DNA of 64,000 nt from Streptomyces rishiriensis (GTDB lineage Bacteria > Actinomycetota > Actinomycetes > Streptomycetales > Streptomycetaceae). The notes under the pieces are model-generated. The model saw only the letters and a program-made list of their open reading frames with translations, was not told the origin of the DNA and made no database searches. The stretch's first letter is position 1; each line of letters opens with the position of its first letter. A program made the position numbers and the translations under genes. This document shows positions 25,237 to 34,194 of this stretch, piece after piece. The stretch spans positions 186,001-250,000 of the forward strand of contig NZ_BEWA01000012.1 of assembly GCF_003112535.1 (NCBI RefSeq), given 5' to 3'.

Positions 25237-25653
25237 ATGAGTGACCTTCTGGACCGACTGCGTGGCCGCGGATGGCGGATGACCGCGCAGCGGCGCGTCG
25301 TGGCCGAGGTGCTCGACGGCGAACACGTCCACCTGACGGCCGACGAGGTGCACGCCAGGGCCGTCGTCCGGCTGCCGGAGATCTCCCGGGCGACCGTCTA
25401 CAACACGCTCGGCGAACTGGTCTCCCTCGGCGAGGTGCTCGAGGTCGCCACCGACCGGCGCGCCAAGCGGTACGACCCGAACGCGCATCACCCGCACCAC
25501 CACCTGGTGTGCGCCCGGTGCGGCGCCATCAAGGACGTCCACCCGAGCGGCAACCCGCTGGCCGACCTCCCGGACTCGGAGCGCTTCGGCTTCACGGTCT
25601 CCGACGTCGAGGTCACGTACCGCGGCCTCTGCCCCGACTGCGCGACGGCGTAG
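25237..25653 (+). CDS. Fur-family metalloregulator (PerR/CatR-like)
   Basis: 138 aa. Winged helix (about 10-80, TADEVHARAVVRLPEISRATVYNTL), a His-rich sensor segment (HHPHHHLVCARCG) and a second CxxC (CPDC), i.e. the structural zinc site with two CxxC pairs. By place in the conserved gene order it is the PerR-like member that controls catalase in S. coelicolor (CatR), but the target is not in the window, so I give no symbol. Ends before a strong bidirectional hairpin. Confidence 0.87.
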   Translation: MSDLLDRLRGRGWRMTAQRRVVAEVLDGEHVHLTADEVHARAVVRLPEISRATVYNTLGELVSLGEVLEVATDRRAKRYDPNAHHPHHHLVCARCGAIKDVHPSGNPLADLPDSERFGFTVSDVEVTYRGLCPDCATA

Positions 25654-25724
25654 AACACCGGTCCCGTCGGCATCGCGGGCATCACGGCGGGATCGCGGGC
25701 ACCACGAAACGCCACGACATACGA

Positions 25725-25760
25725 CCGAGGGCCGGAACCCTTTCGGATTCCGGCCCTCGG
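25725..25760. terminator. 13-bp perfect hairpin between fur and tRNA-fMet
   Basis: CCGAGGGCCGGAA pairs with TTCCGGCCCTCGG around a 10-nt loop. Lies between converging units and can terminate both. Confidence 0.85.
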
Positions 25761-25767
25761 CCATCAG

Positions 25768-25841
25768 TAGCGGGGACAGGATTTGAACCTGCGACCTCTG
25801 GGTTATGAGCCCAGCGAGCTACCGAGCTGCTCCACCCCGCG
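25768..25841 (-). tRNA. tRNA-fMet (initiator, anticodon CAT), copy 1
   Basis: 74 nt. Initiator hallmarks are all visible: unpaired position 1-72 (C1 against T72), three G-C pairs closing the anticodon loop (GGG-CTCATAA-CCC), and A11-T24 in the D stem. T arm GCAGG-TTCAAAT-CCTGT. Discriminator base A; the CCA end is not encoded and must be added. Identical in all 74 bases to the copy at 28231-28304. Confidence 0.95.
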
Positions 25842-26135
25842 GCGATGAACGCAACGTTACGTGAAGGCCAGGCCCGAAGGCAAATCAATACCCCGCCAGC
25901 CGCTACCAGCCCGTCCGGCGTTCGAGGACGAGGCCCGTCCAGGGCCGACAGCGGGGGTCTGGGGGCGGCCGCCCCCGGAGACGGGAAGGGGCGGCGGGGG
26001 CGAGAACCGCTGCACGGGACTCCAGCCGGCCCACCCCACCCGGGGTGAACAGTGAACACCGAACGGAACGCCCGCCGAGGCCAGGCCAAGGTCCAGGCCC
26101 AGGGCGACAAGACCCCGCCCCAGCCGAGGGCACCG
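25842..26135. other. Spacer with no recognisable gene
   Basis: About 294 bp between the first initiator tRNA and the Sel1 gene stop. It should contain the tRNA promoter (the ATGAACGCAACGTTACGTGAAG stretch right upstream of the tRNA is the AT-richest part). I see no gene. Confidence 0.6.
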
Positions 26136-28025
26136 TCACGCGGACAGTTCCTCCCGCAGAGCGTCCCGCAGCCGAGCCGCCCGCTCTGCCACCTCCGCCG
26201 GCCCGAGCGACACCGCCAGATCCGCCCACCGCTGCCCCTCCGCCAGCTCCCCGCGACGCGCGTAGACCAGGGCCAGCCGCAACGCCGCCCGCCCGTGCCC
26301 GGCGTCGGCCGCCCGCGTCCACCACACCGCCGCCTCGGGCTCGCTGCCCTCCCGCGCGAGAAGCAGCCCGAGGTTGAAGGCGCCGTTGCGCGACCCGGCC
26401 TCCGCGGCCGTCCGGTACCACCGCGCCGCCTCCACCACGTCGCCCCGCGCGGCGGCCAGCATCCCGACCCGCACCTGGGCGCGCCGGTGCCCCTGCGTCG
26501 CCGCCCGCTCGTACCACTCCTCGCACTCGGTCTTCTCGTGCACGATCTCGCCGAGCTCGTGCGCGGGCTGCGGCGGCCGTCGCGCGTCGAGCACGGCCGC
26601 CAGCCGGTACGCCGCCTCCGCGCTGCCCCCGCCGGCGGCGCAGCGCAGATGCCGCTCGGCCTCCTGTTCGTCGCCGTCCCGCAGCCGCGCGATGCCGACC
26701 TGGAGCGCCGCCTCGGTGTGCCCGGCCGCCGCCGCCCGCTCGTACCAGCGCAGGGCGACCGCCTCCTCGCCCCGCCCGGCGAACAGGATGCCGAGGTTGA
26801 ACGCGGCGTCGACGCTGCCCGCCTCCGCCGCCTTGGAGAACCAGGGCTCGGCCCCGGCCGTGTCGCCGCCCTGGAGGAGCAGGACGGCCAGCGCGTTGGC
26901 CGCCTCCCGGTGCCCGGCGTAGGCGGCGCGGCGGTACCACTGCTCGGCCTGCGCGGTGCGGCCCTGCTCGGCGCAGAGCAGGGCGAGGTTGTAGGCGCCG
27001 TTGTCGTCGCCGGCGTCCATCGCGGCCCGGTACCAGCGCTCGGCGGTCTGGGTCTGGCCCCGCTCGGCGTGCAGCGCGCCCAGCGCGTTCGCGGCGTTGC
27101 CGTCGCCCTCCTGCGCGGCCCGCAGCCACCAGATGGCGGCGTTCTCGGTGTCGCCGGCGTCGCGCAGCAGGAACCCGAGGGCGCAGGCGGCGCGCGCCTC
27201 GCCGTCCTTGGCGGACGTCAGGTACCAGCGCCCGGCCTCCTTGAGTTCGCCCCGCTTCTCCAGGATCGTCCCGAGGTGGAGCGCGGCCCGGCGGTGCCCG
27301 CGCGCGGCGGCCTGGCGATACCACTGTTCGGCCTCCGACCGCACGGCGACACCGTTGTCCTGTCCGCGTCCGTCCGACGCGCCGCCCGCGGGGGGATTCC
27401 TGCGCTCCCCCGGCTCGCCGCCCTGCTCGTGGTCCTTCAGGTCGAGGGCGCGGGCCAGTCGGTACGCCGCTTCCCGGTGTCCGCGCTCGGCGGCGGCCCG
27501 CAGCCACCGCTCGGCCCCGGCGTCTCCGCGGTGCTCCAGCAGGTCGGCGAGCGCGTAGGCGCCCAGCGCGTGCCCCTGCTCGGCGGACTGGCGGAGCCAG
27601 TACTCGGCGGCCGGCTCGTCCCCGCACTCCCGGCAGTGGCGGCCCAGCGCGTGCGCGGCGGCTGCGGATCCGGCGACGGCGGCGACCCGCCACCAGCCGG
27701 CGGCCTCGTCGGGATAGCCGCGCTGGTGGAGGAGGACGCCCAGGTTGTTGGCTGCGGCACGGTCGCCCTCGGCGGTCGCGGCGCGAAGATGGGGTTCGGC
27801 TCCGTCGAGGTCGCCGCGGCGCAGCAGCATGGCCCCGAGGACGCTCACGGCCTCGACGTCGCCGGCTTCCGCCGCGAGTCGCAGGCGCATCTCCTCGACG
27901 GCCTCCCCCGTCTCGACGGCGTCCGCCGCCTCGTCCCGGCTCTCGTCCGGGGTCGCTTCCTCACCGGAAGGCTGCACAAATCGCCCTGTCTCGAACAGAG
28001 TTGCCTTGTCCCCCATAACGTCCAT
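26136..28025 (-). CDS. Sel1/TPR-repeat solenoid protein
   Basis: 629 aa composed almost wholly of Sel1-like repeats (about 15 units of 32-37 residues; consensus EAAxWYRRAAxAGHxxAAxxLGxLLxxRG). A charged insertion without repeats lies at about 195-235. The first 45 residues are acidic and non-repetitive. No signal peptide or membrane segment, so a cytoplasmic scaffold. Partner unknown. It sits alone between two initiator tRNA genes. ATG at 28025; an ATG three codons later is also possible. Confidence 0.88.
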   Translation of the reverse strand: MDVMGDKATLFETGRFVQPSGEEATPDESRDEAADAVETGEAVEEMRLRLAAEAGDVEAVSVLGAMLLRRGDLDGAEPHLRAATAEGDRAAANNLGVLLHQRGYPDEAAGWWRVAAVAGSAAAAHALGRHCRECGDEPAAEYWLRQSAEQGHALGAYALADLLEHRGDAGAERWLRAAAERGHREAAYRLARALDLKDHEQGGEPGERRNPPAGGASDGRGQDNGVAVRSEAEQWYRQAAARGHRRAALHLGTILEKRGELKEAGRWYLTSAKDGEARAACALGFLLRDAGDTENAAIWWLRAAQEGDGNAANALGALHAERGQTQTAERWYRAAMDAGDDNGAYNLALLCAEQGRTAQAEQWYRRAAYAGHREAANALAVLLLQGGDTAGAEPWFSKAAEAGSVDAAFNLGILFAGRGEEAVALRWYERAAAAGHTEAALQVGIARLRDGDEQEAERHLRCAAGGGSAEAAYRLAAVLDARRPPQPAHELGEIVHEKTECEEWYERAATQGHRRAQVRVGMLAAARGDVVEAARWYRTAAEAGSRNGAFNLGLLLAREGSEPEAAVWWTRAADAGHGRAALRLALVYARRGELAEGQRWADLAVSLGPAEVAERAARLRDALREELSA

Positions 28026-28187
28026 CGTCGCACCACCCGCAACCCGGGTACACCTGGTATACCGCGGCCCGTAAGGTCACTTCAGCGTTTTGTCGACATG
28101 CCCACAGAGAGACAAGTCAAACACAGATCACTCAACTCCCCACCGCGGCGCGGCGATCGATCCCCCGGCACATGCGTTCGCACACCA

Positions 28188-28223
28188 CGAAGGCCCGGAT
28201 CCGTTTCCGGATCCGGGCCTTCG
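28188..28223. terminator. 16-bp perfect hairpin after tRNA-fMet copy 2
   Basis: CGAAGGCCCGGATCCG and CGGATCCGGGCCTTCG pair with a TTTC loop; the tRNA gene ends 8 bp before it. Confidence 0.9.
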
Positions 28224-28230
28224 TCTTCAG

Positions 28231-28304
28231 TAGCGGGGACAGGATTTGAACCTGCGACCTCTGGGTTATGAGCCCAGCGAGCTACCGAGCTGCTCCACCC
28301 CGCG
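28231..28304 (-). tRNA. tRNA-fMet (initiator, anticodon CAT), copy 2
   Basis: Base-for-base identical to the copy at 25768-25841, with the same initiator features and no encoded CCA. The flanks differ, apart from a short TCAGTAGCGGGG junction at the 3' side, so this is a kept duplication with independent promoter and terminator. Confidence 0.95.
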
Positions 28305-28383
28305 TCGTGTTCCACAACCGTACCACGACGCGGAGCGGGCTTGACCAGCGGCGGACTTGATCGGCAGCGGGCTTGACCAGCCG

Positions 28384-31365
28384 CTAGCTCGGACCGGGAC
28401 TCGGACTGCTGGTCGCCTTGCCGCCGCCCGCGCCCGAGCCGCTGCCGGCCCGGGGACTCGCCGAGCCCGTCGGACTCGGACTGGCGCTCGTCTTGGCGCC
28501 CTTGTCCGCCTGGGCCTGCGCGTCCTCGGCCCGTTTCAGCGCGGCCTCCAGATCCTTCTGCGCCTTGGCGTACGCGTCCCAGTCGGGCTTCTTCAGCGCC
28601 TCCTGGCCGGCCGCGAAGGCCTTCTGGGCGTCGGCCAGCGCCTGGCGGACCGTCGGGTTGGACGACGTCGGGGGCGGCGGGGTCGTGCCCCCGCCCTCGT
28701 CCGTCGGCGGCGGGGTCGTGCCCTCCGCGCCGAAGACCTTGTTGAGGGCCTCGTCCAGGGTGTCCTCGAAGGCGGTGTTGCCTCCGTAGGTCACCAACAC
28801 CTTCTTCAGCAGCGGGTACTTGAGCCCGCCGCCGCGCACATAGACGGGTTCCACATAGAGCAGGCCGCCGTCGAGCGGAACCGTCAACAGGTTGCCGTAC
28901 TCGATGTCGGAGTCGCCGCCCTTCAGAAGTCTGATGGACTCGGCGATGTCCTGTTCGGAGTTGAACTGGCTCTGCACCTGTTTGGGCCCGTCGACGGTCG
29001 TGCTCGTCGGCAGCTTCAGGACTCTGATCTTGCCGTAGTCGGGGGTGCCCGCCTCGGAGTCGACCGCCATGAACGCGCTCAGGTTGTCACGGCCGTTGGG
29101 CGTGAACGTCGTCGTCAGCGAGAACGCCTGCGCCTTCTGGTCGGGCATCCTCATGCTCAGGTAGTACGGCGGCACCGCGTCGCCCGACTTGTTGGACGGG
29201 TCGTCCGGCACCTGCCAGACCTCGCTGCCGCTGAGGAACGTCGTCGCGTCCTTCACGTGGTAGCGGCTGAGCAGTTCGCGCTGGACCTTGAACAGGTCCT
29301 GCGGGTACCGCAGATGCGCCATCAGGTCGGTCGAGATGGACGACTTGGACTTCACCGTGCCGGGGAACGCCTTCATCCAGGTCTTCAGGACCGGATCCTT
29401 GGTGTCCCACTGGTAGAGCTTGACCTCGCCCGTGTACGCGTCGACCGTCGCCTTCACCGAGTTGCGGATGTAGTTGACCTGGTTCTGCTGGGCCACCACC
29501 GCGCGGTTGTCGTTGGTCGCGGTCAGCGAGTCGGCCGTGGTGTCGCCGAGGGTCGTACGGGAGGCGTACGGGTAGCCGTTCGTCGTCGTGTACGCGTCGA
29601 CGATCCACTGGATCTTGTGGTTGACCACGGCCGGGTAGGCGTCGCCGTCGATGGTCAGCCACGGGGCGACCGCCTCGACGCGCTCCTTGGGCGTGCGGTT
29701 GTACAGGATCCGCGAACCGTCGCCGATGGCGCCGGAGTACAGGATCTGCGGCTCGCCGAACGCCACCGCGTACGCGGCACGGTTGATCGGGTTGGAGAGG
29801 TTGACCCCGCTCTTGCCGGTGTAGCTGGTGGTCTTCTCACCCTGGTTGTCGGAGTAGTCGATCTCCTTCTGGGGACCGCCCACGATCGAGTACGTGGTCG
29901 TCTTCTCCCCGTAGTAGACCCGCTGCTCGTAGGTGCCGAGCTCGCCCTCGGAGGGCAGGTTGGACTCGGTGAAGACCGGGCGCCCCTCGGCGTCGGCCGT
30001 GGTGCCCTTGGCGGCGACGACGCCGTAGCCGTGCGTGTAGCGGAAGTGGCTGTTGATCCAGTTCTGCTTGTCGACGCCCGCGAGGTTCAGCTCGCGCAGA
30101 CCGATGACGGTGTCCTCGTCGGTCCCCTTCACGTTGTAGCGGTCCACGTCCAGGTTGGTCGGGAACGCGTAGTACTTCCGCATCTGCTGGAGCTGCTGGT
30201 ACGTCGGGGAGACGATGTTCGGGTCCAGGACGCGGATGCTCGCGGTGGAGTCGACGTCGTCGCGCAGCGTCGTCTTGTCCTTGGTCGTGCTGGTGCCCGA
30301 GTACTCGGTGACCTGCGCGCCGTCGATGCCGTACGCCTCGCGCGTCGCCTTGAGGTTCTTCTCGACGTACGGGGCTTCCTTGGCCTGCTCGTTGGGCTGG
30401 ACCTGGAACTTCTGGACGATCGCCGGGTACAGCCCGCCGATGAGGATCGCCGAGAGCACCATCAGGCCGAAGCCGATCACCGGCAGCTGCCAGGTACGCC
30501 GCCAGAGGGTGGCGAAGAAGAGCAGGGCGCAGATGACGGCGATGCAGAACAGGATCGTCTTCGCCGGGAGATAGGCGTTGGCGTCGACGTAGCGCAGGCC
30601 CGTCCAGTTGTCCGTGGCCTTGAAGTCGCTGGACTTCACGGCCAGGCCGTAGCGGTCGAGCCAGTAGGCGACCGCCTTCAGGGCGACGAAGATGCCCAGC
30701 AGCACCGACAGGTGGCCGGTCGCCGCGGCGGTGGCGCGCGCGCCCGGACTGGTGACCCGCAGCCCGCCGTACAGGTAGTGGGTGAGCGCGGCGGCGATCA
30801 GGGAGAGGATCGTGGCGGCGAAGCCGAAGCCGAGCAGGAACCGGTACCAGGGCAGGTCGAAGGCGAAGAAGGACACGTCGAGGTGGAACTGGGGGTCCTT
30901 CTGACCGAACGACACCCCGTTGACCCACATCAGCCACGTCCGCCACTGGCCCGCTGCGGACGCGCCGGCGATCAGGCCGACCAGGGCGGTGATGCCGAGC
31001 AGCAGCCAGGTCTTGTACGGCGCGATGCCCATGCGGTAGCGGTCGAGGCTCTGCTGCTCCATGGACATCGCGCTCAGCGGCGGCCGCAGCCGGTGCGCAA
31101 GCCAGATGTTGACGCCGACCGCGAGGGCCATCAGCAGACCGAAGACGAAGAACAGCCCGATCTTGGTCCACAGCGTGGTGGTGAAGACCGACGAGTAATG
31201 CACCGAGCGGTACCAGAGCCAGTCCGTCCAGAACCCGGCGAACATGGTGAACGCCATGCCCAGGACGGCCAGGACGCCCAGTGTCGTGAGCAGCGTCCGG
31301 ACACGCCGGGACGGGCGGCCCACTCTGATCCGCGGCCCCGTGGGGCCTCCGCCGCGGTCCGGCAT
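28384..31365 (-). CDS. UPF0182 family large membrane protein
   Basis: 993 aa from the ATG at 31365 (MPDRGGGPTGPRIRVGRPS), the usual start for Streptomyces UPF0182; further upstream ATG is in frame but adds low-quality sequence. Seven hydrophobic helices within about residues 20-320, then a long extracytoplasmic domain (about 330-880), a Thr/Pro-rich hinge, an Ala/Lys coiled segment (about 905-955) and a Ser/Pro/Gly tail. Function unknown in all organisms. Divergent from the PPA1309 gene. Confidence 0.92.
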   Translation of the reverse strand: MPDRGGGPTGPRIRVGRPSRRVRTLLTTLGVLAVLGMAFTMFAGFWTDWLWYRSVHYSSVFTTTLWTKIGLFFVFGLLMALAVGVNIWLAHRLRPPLSAMSMEQQSLDRYRMGIAPYKTWLLLGITALVGLIAGASAAGQWRTWLMWVNGVSFGQKDPQFHLDVSFFAFDLPWYRFLLGFGFAATILSLIAAALTHYLYGGLRVTSPGARATAAATGHLSVLLGIFVALKAVAYWLDRYGLAVKSSDFKATDNWTGLRYVDANAYLPAKTILFCIAVICALLFFATLWRRTWQLPVIGFGLMVLSAILIGGLYPAIVQKFQVQPNEQAKEAPYVEKNLKATREAYGIDGAQVTEYSGTSTTKDKTTLRDDVDSTASIRVLDPNIVSPTYQQLQQMRKYYAFPTNLDVDRYNVKGTDEDTVIGLRELNLAGVDKQNWINSHFRYTHGYGVVAAKGTTADAEGRPVFTESNLPSEGELGTYEQRVYYGEKTTTYSIVGGPQKEIDYSDNQGEKTTSYTGKSGVNLSNPINRAAYAVAFGEPQILYSGAIGDGSRILYNRTPKERVEAVAPWLTIDGDAYPAVVNHKIQWIVDAYTTTNGYPYASRTTLGDTTADSLTATNDNRAVVAQQNQVNYIRNSVKATVDAYTGEVKLYQWDTKDPVLKTWMKAFPGTVKSKSSISTDLMAHLRYPQDLFKVQRELLSRYHVKDATTFLSGSEVWQVPDDPSNKSGDAVPPYYLSMRMPDQKAQAFSLTTTFTPNGRDNLSAFMAVDSEAGTPDYGKIRVLKLPTSTTVDGPKQVQSQFNSEQDIAESIRLLKGGDSDIEYGNLLTVPLDGGLLYVEPVYVRGGGLKYPLLKKVLVTYGGNTAFEDTLDEALNKVFGAEGTTPPPTDEGGGTTPPPPTSSNPTVRQALADAQKAFAAGQEALKKPDWDAYAKAQKDLEAALKRAEDAQAQADKGAKTSASPSPTGSASPRAGSGSGAGGGKATSSPSPGPS

Positions 31366-31529
31366 CTGGAAAGCCAAGGTGCGCACCTCGAAAGTCGCAG
31401 TAGATCCGTCAGGCCCGCGTGTTCGTGGACCGTTGGTGGCCCCCCGTGATCGCGGGCCCACACCTATGCAACTTACTCACCGTTTACTCGGTTCCCGATT
31501 CCGGCCAGGAACGAGAGAGGATTGTGACC

Positions 31530-32072
31530 ATGTCCAACACTCCCATGGCGGCGAGCCCGCTCACCCGGGCCGTGCTCGAGATCGACGAGTACGCCTCCGG
31601 CCTCGGCTGGGACCAGCCCGCCCGCCTTTTCGCCCTCGTAGACACCGCTCGGCTGCGCGCCCAGGAGCCGTCGCTCGCCGCCCAGCTCGGCCTTCAGGAC
31701 GAGCCCGAGATCACCGGCCTCACCCCCATCGAGCAGGACGAGGTGCCGACGGACAAGCCGCTCGACGAGTTCCTCGCCACGATCGCCTGGCCCGACGCGG
31801 TGGTCGGCTGCGCCCTCACCGTGGAGCGTCTGATGCTGCCGCCGTCCGCCGAGGCACAGGTCCCCCAGGGCCTGAGCGACGCGAAGCTCGCGAAGTGGGT
31901 GTCGGAGCACCCCGACCGCCAGGAGGTGCGGATGACGGTCGGCGTCCTGCGCGACGGCACCCGCGACTCCGCCCTGCGGCTGCGGGAGAAGGACGCCCCC
32001 ACGGAGGTCCTCACCGGCGCGGGCCTGGTGCCGGGGCTCGCGGAGGCGCTGTCGGCGACGTTCGCCGAGTAG
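31530..32072 (+). CDS. PPA1309-family conserved protein
   Basis: 180 aa, no signal peptide or membrane segment, acidic. Conserved among actinobacteria under the PPA1309 name and always near the PDZ protease and UPF0182 genes, as here. ATG at 31530 after GAGAGAGG. Sequence landmarks: VLEIDEYASGLGWDQPARLFALVDT at the start and a conserved GCALTVERLMLPP in the middle. No biochemical role known. Confidence 0.85.
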   Translation: MSNTPMAASPLTRAVLEIDEYASGLGWDQPARLFALVDTARLRAQEPSLAAQLGLQDEPEITGLTPIEQDEVPTDKPLDEFLATIAWPDAVVGCALTVERLMLPPSAEAQVPQGLSDAKLAKWVSEHPDRQEVRMTVGVLRDGTRDSALRLREKDAPTEVLTGAGLVPGLAEALSATFAE

Positions 32073-32088
32073 CCTCTCGCGGGCCTCA

Positions 32089-32103
32089 GCGGGGTGGCCC
32101 CGC
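32089..32103. terminator. Short hairpin between convergent PPA1309 and PDZ-Lon genes
   Basis: GCGGGG-TGG-CCCCGC lies exactly in the 33-bp gap between the two stops. Six base pairs only, so weak evidence. Confidence 0.4.
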
Positions 32104-32105
32104 GG

Positions 32106-33197
32106 CTACTTCGTGCACTTGGGCAGGTCGGCGGTGTCGCCGCTGCGGATGTCCTTGAGGGCGCCCAGGGCGTCGTCGATGGTGTTCACCTTGACGAGCT
32201 TGAGCCCCGAGGGGGTGTCCTTGGCGGCGGCCGCGCAGTTCTCGGCGGGCGTCAGGAAGTACTGGGCGCCCTGGCTGCGCGCGCCGACCGTCTTCAACTC
32301 GATGCCGCCGATCGGCCCGACCTTGCCGTCGTCGTCGATGGTCCCGGTGCCGGCGACGAACTTGCCGCCGGTGAGGCTGCCCGGGGTGAGCTTGTCGTAG
32401 ATGCCGAGGGCGAACATCAGACCGGCGCTGGGGCCGCCGACGTCGGCGAGCTTGATGTCGACGGTGAACGGGAACGTGTGGTCGGTCCCGGCCGAGATCC
32501 CGACGATGGCACGCTTCTGGCCGCTGTCGTCGGAGGTCGCGGTGGTGACGGTGACGTCCTGGGTCCCGGTCGCCGCTTTGTGCGCCTTCTCGGCGGCCGC
32601 CTGCTCCTTGGCCGGGACGATGGTGAAGACGACCTTCTCGGCCGGCTTGTGCTTGGTCACCAGCTTCGCGACGTCGCCCGGCTGCTTCACCGCCGCGCCG
32701 TCGACGGCCTTGATCACGTCGCCGGCGTGCAGCCTGCCCTCGGCCGGGGAGCCCTTCACCACGGTCGACACGATCACCCAGGACGTCACGGGGACCTTCA
32801 GTTCCTTCAGGGCCGCCACCTTGGCGCTCTCCTGGGACTGGCTGAACTCCTCGGCGTTCTCCTGGGTGGACTGCTCCTCGGTCTTGCCGTCCGGGTACAG
32901 CGTGTCGTGCGGGACCACCTTGGTGTCGTGCGCGAGCCATCCGTAGACGGCCTCGACGAGGTTCATCCGGTAGTCGGCGCTGGTGACCCGCACGGTGGTC
33001 ATGTTCAGGTTGCCGCTGGTCGCGTAGGTCCTGCGCCCGGCGATCTGCAGCACGGGCTCGCCGTCGTGGTCGCCGAGCGTGTTCACCGTCGGCCCCGGGG
33101 ACATCTCCGCGTACGGCACGGGGATGAGCACTCCCGCGCACAAAAGCGCGATCAGCATCAGGGTGGAGGCGAGCATCGTCGCGGTGCGGCGTGGCAT
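32106..33197 (-). CDS. PDZ-Lon (S16) membrane protease, YlbL family
   Basis: 363 aa. An N-terminal membrane anchor (LMLIALLCAGVLIPVPY), a PDZ domain (about 125-190, VVKGSPAEGRLHAGDVIKAVDG) and a Lon-type proteolytic domain (about 225-355) with catalytic Ser in GGPSAGLMFALG and Lys in GGIELKTVGA. The fold faces outside. Substrates unknown; homologues are linked to quality control at the membrane and cell division. Convergent with the PPA1309 gene, 33 bp between stops. Confidence 0.92.
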   Translation of the reverse strand: MPRRTATMLASTLMLIALLCAGVLIPVPYAEMSPGPTVNTLGDHDGEPVLQIAGRRTYATSGNLNMTTVRVTSADYRMNLVEAVYGWLAHDTKVVPHDTLYPDGKTEEQSTQENAEEFSQSQESAKVAALKELKVPVTSWVIVSTVVKGSPAEGRLHAGDVIKAVDGAAVKQPGDVAKLVTKHKPAEKVVFTIVPAKEQAAAEKAHKAATGTQDVTVTTATSDDSGQKRAIVGISAGTDHTFPFTVDIKLADVGGPSAGLMFALGIYDKLTPGSLTGGKFVAGTGTIDDDGKVGPIGGIELKTVGARSQGAQYFLTPAENCAAAAKDTPSGLKLVKVNTIDDALGALKDIRSGDTADLPKCTK

Positions 33198-33251
33198 GCC
33201 TCGACATTACGGGACGCGTCTGTCAGCGCACCGTCAGGGCTGCCACCCGGG

Positions 33252-33416
33252 TCACGTACGCGAGTGGGGCTTCTCCATGGCTTCTCGGAAGCGGGCGTAT
33301 CCGTCCAGCTCGGGGCCGTCGCTCCGGGCCTTGCGGGTCCGGTTGGCCCAACTGCCCCACAGGCCCGCGCCGATCGCGGCGACCAGTGGAATCAGCAACC
33401 AGACGAGCGCCGCCAT
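33252..33416 (-). CDS. Small membrane protein (54 aa)
   Basis: MAALVWLLIPLVAAIGAGLW forms one membrane helix, followed by a charged tail (SWANRTRKARSDGPELDGY). A strong GGGAGG site precedes the ATG at 33416. It is 54 bp upstream of the PDZ-Lon protease in the same direction, so may be cotranscribed with it. Function unknown; typical of conserved small actinobacterial proteins. Confidence 0.75.
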   Translation of the reverse strand: MAALVWLLIPLVAAIGAGLWGSWANRTRKARSDGPELDGYARFREAMEKPHSRT

Positions 33417-33564
33417 GCCGACCTCCCAACCCCGACGAACCACCACAACTGACTGATCAGCAGATTAACCGTCCGCACTGACAACGCTCACGGCAGGGGT
33501 GGGGTTACGCAACCGGACGGGTGACCGAGCCGCGGTCGCAGCCGTGCCCGCCGTGAGCCGCGGG

Positions 33565-34026
33565 TCAGCAGGCGCCGACCCACTCCTGAGTGCCGTCCGA
33601 GAACCTCTGGTGCTTCCAGATGGGTACTTCGTGCTTGAGGTCGTCGATCAGCTTCCGGCAGGCCTCGAAGGCCTCGCCGCGGTGCGGACAGGACACGGCG
33701 ACGACGACCGCGAGATCTCCCACCACGAGGTCCCCCACTCGGTGGACGGCAGCGAGCGCCCGCACCGGGAACTCGGCGACGACCTTCTCCGCGATCCGCC
33801 GCATCTCCGCCTCGGCGCTGGGATGGCAGGAGTACCCGAGGGCGTCGACGTCGGCGCCCCCGTCGTGGTTGCGCACGGTGCCCACGAACAGCGCCGTCCC
33901 GCCGGCCGCGTCGTCCCCGACGGCCCCGAAGACCTCGTCCAGCGAGAGGGCGGTGTCGCGAACGGCGATGAGCTTGATGGGGTCCTGCGCTGCGTGCTCG
34001 CCGGGATGGTCGTCGATGGCTGCCAT
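33565..34026 (-). CDS. moaE: Molybdopterin synthase catalytic subunit
   Basis: 153 aa. MoaE adds the dithiolene sulfurs to precursor Z with MoaD-thiocarboxylate. Family motifs: FVGTVRNHDGG, HRVGDLVVGD, SCPHRGEAFEACRKLIDDLKHEVPIWKHQ with the active-site Lys near the end. ATG at 34026 (AAIDDHPGEH...). No moaD or other molybdenum cofactor gene is in the window, so the pathway is scattered. Confidence 0.93.
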   Translation of the reverse strand: MAAIDDHPGEHAAQDPIKLIAVRDTALSLDEVFGAVGDDAAGGTALFVGTVRNHDGGADVDALGYSCHPSAEAEMRRIAEKVVAEFPVRALAAVHRVGDLVVGDLAVVVAVSCPHRGEAFEACRKLIDDLKHEVPIWKHQRFSDGTQEWVGAC

Positions 34027-34194
34027 ACCCCCATCGTGCCGCACCCGGGAGACCAGCCGGAACAGCGTGATCGCCCGGTACACGCGCGTGCCGCCTGGTA
34101 GTGACCTACAAAACAACCTGCGAGGCGTGCCTGTCCGGCGGGGCAGGAGCTACGGGGGGGCGGCGGAGCGATCCTGACCGCGCGCCCCCGCCCC

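Noticed and set aside
25768..25841. tRNA gene as phage or ICE attachment site
   Set aside because: The second identical copy is a full functional tRNA with its own terminator, and no integrase or mobile gene lies between the copies.
28357..31449. A 1030-codon plus-strand frame opposite the UPF0182 gene
   Set aside because: Arg/Val/Asp-rich mirror frame without domains; the minus-strand protein has consistent membrane topology and family match.
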